In this document: positions 6,442 to 10,304 of the stretch, one piece after another
How the letters are laid out: every line of letters begins with the position of its first letter
Position numbering within the stretch: position 1 is the first letter of the stretch
Source: Elusimicrobiota bacterium
GTDB lineage: Bacteria > Elusimicrobiota > Elusimicrobia > Elusimicrobiales > UBA9959
Assembly (NCBI GenBank): GCA_022703115.1
Contig: JAKLEK010000040.1
Span: 1 to 10,304, forward strand
Direction: 5' to 3'
Length of the DNA: 10,304 bases
The notes under the pieces: generated by a model
What the model saw: only the letters and a program-made list of their open reading frames with translations
The model's database searches: none
Told to the model about the DNA's origin: nothing
Program-made: the position numbers and the translations under genes

Positions 6442-8094
6442 ATGGAAAGAACCGGAATGGAGAGCTTGATAAAGAACGGCAAAGCCCGGCGCGTCCTTCT
6501 GGCGCTGGTCGTGGCGGCCGCGCTGGTCCTGCGCCTCGCCGGCCTGAGGAGCGGCCTTCCTTCCGAGACCAGGCGGCTCAGCACCTTCCATCCCGACGAA
6601 TCCGTTACGTTCCACGCGCTTGAGGGGATGGACCCCGCGAAGCTGAACTTCAACCCGGGCATGGCCCTCTCCTGGGGCTCGTTCCAGGTCTACCTGCAGG
6701 GCGCCGTTTCCGGCGCCATGGTGAAGGCCGGGCTGCTGAAAATAGGCGGCAGGGAATCCCTCTCCGGCAACCTGAAGGAGGCGGACAAGCTGTACGTTTC
6801 CGGCCGTCTCCTCGTGATGCTTTTCGGCGCCGCGTCGGTGCCGGTCCTGTATCGCGCGGCCGTATATCTCGTGGGCGCCGGGCCGGCCCTTTTCGCGGCG
6901 TTCCTGTTCGGCGCAGCCTTCCTCCCTGTCTATATATCTTTTTTCGTTCGCCCGGACAGCTTCATGCTGTTCTGGGGGCTCCTTTCGGTCCTTTTCGCTT
7001 TCAGAATAGCGGAAAGGCCTTCGGCCGCGAATTACGCGCTGAGCGGTCTCTTCGCCGGGCTTTCGGCCGCTTCCAAATACCCGGGCGGGCTCTTCGTGTT
7101 CTTCCTAGCCTGGAGCCATTTTTATAACGCCTGGCGGGCGCGGTCTCCGCTGCTGAACGTCCGTTCGCTGCTGCTGGGGGCCGGGACCTCGATCGGGGTG
7201 TTCGCCCTGGTCAATCCGTACTTCGTGCTGAGCTTTTCCGACGCGATGTTCCATATCTCCAACTGGAACACCATACATTGGGGCACCGCGGCCGAGCGCG
7301 GGGCCTTCGCCTGGCGTAATTATCTGGACCTTCTGGCGTACTCTCTGCCGCTTGCGATGGGCTGGCCGCTCTACCTCCTCTCCCTGGCCGGGCTCCCGCT
7401 TCTGGTCCGGGACCGGAGCCCGTACGCGGCCGCGGTCCTGTCCTTCATGGCACTTTACGCGCTGCTGTTCGGGTCCATGGATTATCCACACTTCGCGTAT
7501 TTCATCCAGATAACGGTGTTCCTTTGCGTTTCCGCCGCCAGGGCGGTTTCGGCTTTGTCCGGCCGCGCGGCCTGGCTCGTTCTCGCCGCGCTGGTGACGT
7601 TCTATACGGCCGCCTACACGGTATATCTCAAGAGCTTTTTCTGGGAGCCTGGCACGCCCGCGGCCGCCGGCGTATGGCTGGAAGCCAACGTCCGGCCCGG
7701 CGCGTCGGTGGCCGTTCCCAAGAAGGACATCTGGACCCCGCCGGTCATACGTCAGGAGACCCCTCCCTACAGGGTGCTTGAAGCCGCTCCCTCCCGGGCA
7801 ACCATCGCCGACGCCCTCTCGGCCTTTCCCGCCGAGGCGCGCAAAGCCGATTATCTTGTGGTGGCCGAGCCGGAATACGGCCCGGTAAGCGGTCTGCCGG
7901 AGGAACGGCGTCTGGCCCTGCTCGCGGAGGCCGCGGCCGGTTTCAGAGAGGTCGTTAAATTCGAAGAGCCCATGAACCGGTTCTTCGTGCCGATGGTGAC
8001 CGACATGCATAAATACCAGCTGAAACTGCGGGCGCCGGACATACGCATATTCGAACGGGCGCGGCCGCCGGCGCGCCGGTGGAGCCGATCATGA
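6442..8094 (+). CDS. Polytopic GT39/PMT_2-like glycosyltransferase using a lipid-linked sugar donor
   Basis: This encodes about 550 residues with one membrane helix at roughly 18-35, then HPDE at 50-53 in the first outer loop, then a series of hydrophobic helices to about residue 370 and a mostly polar C-terminal domain. The loop motif with Asp-Glu after the first helix is the catalytic signature of the GT-C superfamily (ArnT, PMT and the PMT_2 domain). Such enzymes take a sugar from a polyprenyl phosphate on the outer face of the membrane and move it to a lipid, glycan or protein. Start choice is uncertain: ATG 6442 is used here, TTG 6433 has AGAGG 4 nt upstream, and ATG 6457 is also in frame. 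It lies 16 nt after the SDR gene and overlaps the next gene by 4 nt (ATGA), so it could use the product of that DPM1-like enzyme. Acceptor unknown. Confidence 0.85.
   Translation: MERTGMESLIKNGKARRVLLALVVAAALVLRLAGLRSGLPSETRRLSTFHPDESVTFHALEGMDPAKLNFNPGMALSWGSFQVYLQGAVSGAMVKAGLLKIGGRESLSGNLKEADKLYVSGRLLVMLFGAASVPVLYRAAVYLVGAGPALFAAFLFGAAFLPVYISFFVRPDSFMLFWGLLSVLFAFRIAERPSAANYALSGLFAGLSAASKYPGGLFVFFLAWSHFYNAWRARSPLLNVRSLLLGAGTSIGVFALVNPYFVLSFSDAMFHISNWNTIHWGTAAERGAFAWRNYLDLLAYSLPLAMGWPLYLLSLAGLPLLVRDRSPYAAAVLSFMALYALLFGSMDYPHFAYFIQITVFLCVSAARAVSALSGRAAWLVLAALVTFYTAAYTVYLKSFFWEPGTPAAAGVWLEANVRPGASVAVPKKDIWTPPVIRQETPPYRVLEAAPSRATIADALSAFPAEARKADYLVVAEPEYGPVSGLPEERRLALLAEAAAGFREVVKFEEPMNRFFVPMVTDMHKYQLKLRAPDIRIFERARPPARRWSRS
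8081..8084 (+). promoter_or_regulatory. Ribosome binding site fixing the start of the DPM1-like gene
   Basis: GGAG lies 6 bases before the ATG at 8091. This favours that ATG over an in-frame GTG at 8079, which would place the site inside the gene. The ATG also forms the usual ATGA overlap with the preceding stop. Confidence 0.6.
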
Positions 8095-8801
8095 AGACCA
8101 GCGTCATAATACCGTCGTTCAACGAGATGTCGACCCTGCCGGAAATACTGGAACGGATCGCCGCGCTGCCGATAGACAAGGAGGTCGTAGTAGTGGACGA
8201 CGGCTCCACCGACGGGACCAGGGAATGGCTGAAAGGGGCGGTGAAAGCTGATCGGTTCCCGTTCGAACTCAGGGTCCTGGAACACGAGGTCAACAGGGGC
8301 AAGGGAGGCGCGCTCATCACCGGCTTCGCGGCCGCGTCCGGGGATATCGTCATCATACAGGACGCGGACCTGGAATACGACCCGCGTTACATACCCGGTA
8401 TAGTGCGGCCGATAGAGGAGGGGGCCTGCGACGTGGTGTACGGTTCGCGTCTCCTGTCCGAAGGTTCGCAGACCTATAATATACTCTACCTCTGGGGGAA
8501 CCAGTTCCTGACCCTGCTGGTCAACCTGCTTTTCGGTTCGAAGATGACCGATTCGTATACCTGCTACAAGGCTTTCAGGACGCCGGTGGTAAGGTCGCTT
8601 GGGCTGGTCTCCTCCGGCTTCGAGATAGAGGCGGAGATATCGTGCAAGATCGCCTACCGCAAGTACCGGTTCAGGGAGATCCCCATCGTCTACGCCTCGA
8701 GGTCCAGGGAGGATGGGAAGAAGATAAATTACAGGGACGCCGTGAAAGGGGTGCTGAAGATAGCCGAGCTCCGGTTCAGGAGCTTTTTCGCCGGCATATA
8801 G
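8091..8801 (+). CDS. GT2 glycosyltransferase, DPM1-like (polyprenyl-phosphate hexose synthase type)
   Basis: This encodes 236 residues as a single GT-A domain without membrane helices. VVVDDGSTDGT spans 33-43, NRGKGGAL 68-75 and IQDADLEYDP 89-98, where the DxD is Asp91/Asp93. DSYTCYKAF and GFEIEAEI follow, both typical of bacterial dolichol-phosphate-mannose-synthase-like enzymes. These transfer mannose or glucose from GDP or UDP to a polyprenyl phosphate at the cytoplasmic side. Lacking its own membrane anchor, it would work as a peripheral protein. It differs from the other GT2 enzyme in this operon, which has two C-terminal membrane spans and a DLQDPP motif. Its position directly after the GT39-like gene fits donor supply to that enzyme. 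The specific sugar cannot be read from the sequence. A 26-nt gap separates it from the next gene. Confidence 0.92.
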   Translation: MKTSVIIPSFNEMSTLPEILERIAALPIDKEVVVVDDGSTDGTREWLKGAVKADRFPFELRVLEHEVNRGKGGALITGFAAASGDIVIIQDADLEYDPRYIPGIVRPIEEGACDVVYGSRLLSEGSQTYNILYLWGNQFLTLLVNLLFGSKMTDSYTCYKAFRTPVVRSLGLVSSGFEIEAEISCKIAYRKYRFREIPIVYASRSREDGKKINYRDAVKGVLKIAELRFRSFFAGI

Positions 8802-8818
8802 GGGCGGCGGACGCCTCC

Positions 8819-8824
8819 GGAGGG
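8819..8824 (+). promoter_or_regulatory. Ribosome binding site for the WecA-like gene
   Basis: GGAGGG lies 3-4 bases before the GTG at 8828. It decides for this GTG over the in-frame TTG at 8837, and over the longer frame that runs back into the DPM1-like gene. Confidence 0.6.
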
Positions 8825-8827
8825 ATC

Positions 8828-9868
8828 GTGCGGGACTTGATAGATAACTCGAAACTTTATCTGCTGGCCTTTCTGGTGCCGCTGGGCCTGTCGCTTACGC
8901 TGACGCCTCTGCTGCGTCTGCTCGCCCTGAGGCTGGGCTGGGTCGATTCGCCCAGCACCGACATAAAGACGCACAAACATCCTACCCCTCTGCTGGGCGG
9001 GGGCGCGATATTCCTGGCGTTCGCCGGCGGTCTCGTCTTTATGCGGCTATATACTTCGTTCCCGACCGGGACCCTGCGCGACCTGCGCATCATGCTGGCG
9101 GGCGGCTTCCTTATGTTCCTGACCGGGCTGGTCGACGACCTGAACAAGCCGCACGGCCTGGGCTTCAGGACCAAGTTCGCGATCCAGTTCGCCGTCGCGT
9201 TCACGGCGGTGTTCTACGGTGTCCGGATAAACTTCATCAGTCCGGACTATCTGTCGTTCATTCTGAGCCTGCTCTGGATCGTAGGCGTGTCCAACGCTTT
9301 CAATATCATAGACATCATGGACGGGCTCTCCGCGAGCCAGGCCGCGCTGGCGGCGATGGGGTTCCTGCTGATCGCCTTCCCTTCGGAGTCGATCTACGTC
9401 AACATCGCCTCGGCCGCCCTGGCCGGCGCCGCGGTAGGTTTCCTGCCTTACAATTTTTCAAAAGGGTTCAAGATATTCATGGGGGATTCCGGCAGTCTGT
9501 TCTGCGGGTTCACTCTTGCCCTGGTGGCCATGGGGACCAGATACAGCGAAGTGAACCCGCTCGGGGTCTACGCTCCGCTGTTCATCCTCGCAGTGCCGAT
9601 ATACGACACGTTCTTCGTATCGGTCATGCGGCTGCGGAGGGGGCATTCTCCGTTCATCGGGAGCCGTGACCATTTCGCGCTGAGACTGGAGAGGATAGGG
9701 TTCTCCCGCCGCGGCGTCGTGCTTCTCGCCGCGCTCGCGGCGCTTCTTTTCTCTATCCTGGCCTTCCTGGTCACCCAGGTGCCGATCGCTCTTGGAGTGG
9801 CGATATACCTGGCGCTCGCCGCCATACTGCTGCTTATAAGTTCCACAATAGCCAAGATAAAGATATGA
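8828..9868 (+). CDS. WecA/TagO-like polyprenyl-phosphate N-acetylhexosamine-1-phosphate transferase
   Basis: This encodes 346 residues starting at GTG 8828, with about ten membrane helices. The polyprenyl-phosphate phosphoglycosyl transferase signatures occur in order: KTHKHPTPLLGGG at 47-59, GLVDDL at 100-105 (the Asp-Asp pair), NAFNIIDIMDG at 156-166, MGDSGS at 218-223, and a cytoplasmic loop near 273-287 (HSPFIGSRDHFALRL) corresponding to the His-containing substrate loop. Members join a UDP-N-acetylhexosamine phosphate to undecaprenyl phosphate, starting O-antigen, teichoic acid or common-antigen synthesis. The HKHPTP start and DHFALRL loop favour the WecA/TagO branch over MraY, whose loop is HHH-rich. 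This is the most specific sign that the operon builds a lipid-linked glycan. It is the last operon gene, followed by a large inverted repeat. The donor sugar is probably UDP-GlcNAc, but UDP-QuiNAc-type donors are possible. Confidence 0.93.
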   Translation: MRDLIDNSKLYLLAFLVPLGLSLTLTPLLRLLALRLGWVDSPSTDIKTHKHPTPLLGGGAIFLAFAGGLVFMRLYTSFPTGTLRDLRIMLAGGFLMFLTGLVDDLNKPHGLGFRTKFAIQFAVAFTAVFYGVRINFISPDYLSFILSLLWIVGVSNAFNIIDIMDGLSASQAALAAMGFLLIAFPSESIYVNIASAALAGAAVGFLPYNFSKGFKIFMGDSGSLFCGFTLALVAMGTRYSEVNPLGVYAPLFILAVPIYDTFFVSVMRLRRGHSPFIGSRDHFALRLERIGFSRRGVVLLAALAALLFSILAFLVTQVPIALGVAIYLALAAILLLISSTIAKIKI

Positions 9869-9869
9869 A

Positions 9870-9916
9870 CCGCCGCCCGGGCGCGCTCGCGCGGGGAAAG
9901 CGGGACCGGGCGGCGG
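9870..9916. terminator. GC-rich inverted repeat between convergent genes, probable terminator for the minus-strand gene
   Basis: The arms 9870-9880 (CCGCCGCCCGG) and 9906-9916 (CCGGGCGGCGG) are perfect 11-bp reverse complements around a 25-base loop. On the minus strand the stem is followed by TTCATATCTTTATCTT, a T-rich tail that suits an intrinsic terminator for the HD-GYP gene. On the plus strand the following bases are GC-rich, so termination of the operon by this stem would not be of the classic type. The right arm can also pair with 9916-9923 (see the finding). Confidence 0.5.
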
Positions 9917-9925
9917 CCGCCCGAT

Positions 9926-10304
9926 TCAGGGATGGAAGTGATTGCGGTGGAGTTCCCGGGAGATCCCGGGGATGACCGTGGTGCGGCCGTCCGGGGCGGC
10001 GCTGCAGATCTTCATGACGTCGCCGTAGACGCGCTCGAAGGCCCGTACGACTTCCGGGTCGAAAGCCTTTCCGGACTCCGAAAGTATATATTCCAGGGCC
10101 TTCTCCGGGGACCATTTCGGCTTATAGACGCGCGGCATGCAGAGCGCGTCGAATACGTCCGCCACGGCCACCATCCGCGCGCAGGCGGGGATGTGCTCGC
10201 CTTTGAGGCCGGAGGGGTAGCCGGCGCCGTCGAAACGTTCGTGATGGGAGCCGGCTATCTTGCAGGCCGTCTGCAGCAGCTGGCTTTCCGCCCCCGAAAG
10301 GATC
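9926..10304 (-). CDS. HD-GYP domain protein, C-terminal part (5' end outside window)
   Basis: The frame is open from the right edge of the window to TGA at 9926-9928, giving about 125 residues. The HHERFDGAGYPSGLKGEHIP stretch is the GYP signature that separates HD-GYP domains from ordinary HD domains. It is followed by ARMVAVADVFDAL and FDPEVVRAF, which complete the domain. Such proteins usually degrade the second messenger cyclic di-GMP, and are often fused to a response-regulator receiver or sensor domain. The N-terminal partner domain and the HD pair itself lie outside the window, so activity and input signal cannot be judged. Only the later His-His-Glu and Asp-Gly-x-Gly-Tyr-Pro residues are visible, and they are intact. 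The gene is convergent with the glycan operon. Tail after the domain is about 30 residues and ends with a His-rich NHFHP. Confidence 0.92.
   Translation of the reverse strand, partial: ILSGAESQLLQTACKIAGSHHERFDGAGYPSGLKGEHIPACARMVAVADVFDALCMPRVYKPKWSPEKALEYILSESGKAFDPEVVRAFERVYGDVMKICSAAPDGRTTVIPGISRELHRNHFHP

Noticed and set aside
5286..6662. A very long open frame on the minus strand (over 450 codons), with similar ones at 3486-4610, 1775-2632 and 7105-8010
   Set aside because: All lie antisense to genes with intact family motifs. Their translations are rich in Arg, Gly, Pro and Ala without domain signatures, as expected of high-GC shadow frames.
1..10304. CRISPR arrays, tRNA or rRNA genes, insertion sequences, phage genes or a defence system
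   Set aside because: No regularly spaced repeats, tRNA-like foldable stretches, transposase or integrase motifs, or nuclease/toxin domains were seen. Non-coding space is limited to the short gaps described.

Overview
This is a high-GC bacterial window. It holds one tightly packed eight-gene operon on the + strand (about 1829-9868) for building a polyprenyl-linked glycan, flanked by unrelated or only loosely related genes. Codon use is mixed in an unusual way: strong GC preference at third positions, but frequent ATA (Ile) and AGG (Arg). That mix, with a B12-type radical SAM gene, a split transketolase and an HD-GYP protein, would suit an uncultured, probably Gram-negative lineage such as Elusimicrobiota. 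This is an impression from style, not a phylogenetic result.

Layout. (1) 1-515, +: the C-terminal part of a B12-binding-type radical SAM protein, its start outside the window. (2) 520-972, +: a small His/Asp-rich probable membrane protein resembling the YdjM-like metal-dependent hydrolases. (3) 944-1669, -: a class I SAM methyltransferase, convergent with and overlapping the previous gene, with a near-consensus extended -10 promoter placed so that its transcript should be leaderless. (4) 1670-1828: a divergent intergenic region with promoter-like elements and a small hairpin just ahead of the operon. (5) 1829-9868, +: transketolase N-half, transketolase C-half, GtrB/ArnC-type glycosyltransferase, zinc-ribbon SAM methyltransferase, NAD(P)-dependent sugar epimerase/reductase, GT39/PMT_2-like polytopic glycosyltransferase, DPM1-like GT2, and WecA-like polyprenyl-phosphate phosphoglycosyl transferase. 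(6) 9870-9916: a long GC-rich inverted repeat between convergent genes. (7) 9926-10304, -: the C-terminal part of an HD-GYP domain protein running off the right edge.

How the operon could work as a unit (inference). The WecA-like enzyme loads the first sugar-1-phosphate onto a polyprenyl phosphate carrier. The two GT2 enzymes are of the kinds that make polyprenyl-phosphate monosaccharides or extend glycans at the inner membrane face. The GT39-like enzyme uses such lipid-linked sugars on the outer face. The split transketolase, the SDR enzyme and the methyltransferase would supply or modify a sugar precursor. Most junctions are 4-nt ATGA or GTGA overlaps, which implies one transcript with translational coupling. 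I see no CRISPR array, tRNA, rRNA, insertion sequence or clear mobile element. No part of the window is plainly a new kind of system; the most distinctive points are the split transketolase at the head of a glycan operon and the predicted leaderless promoter.
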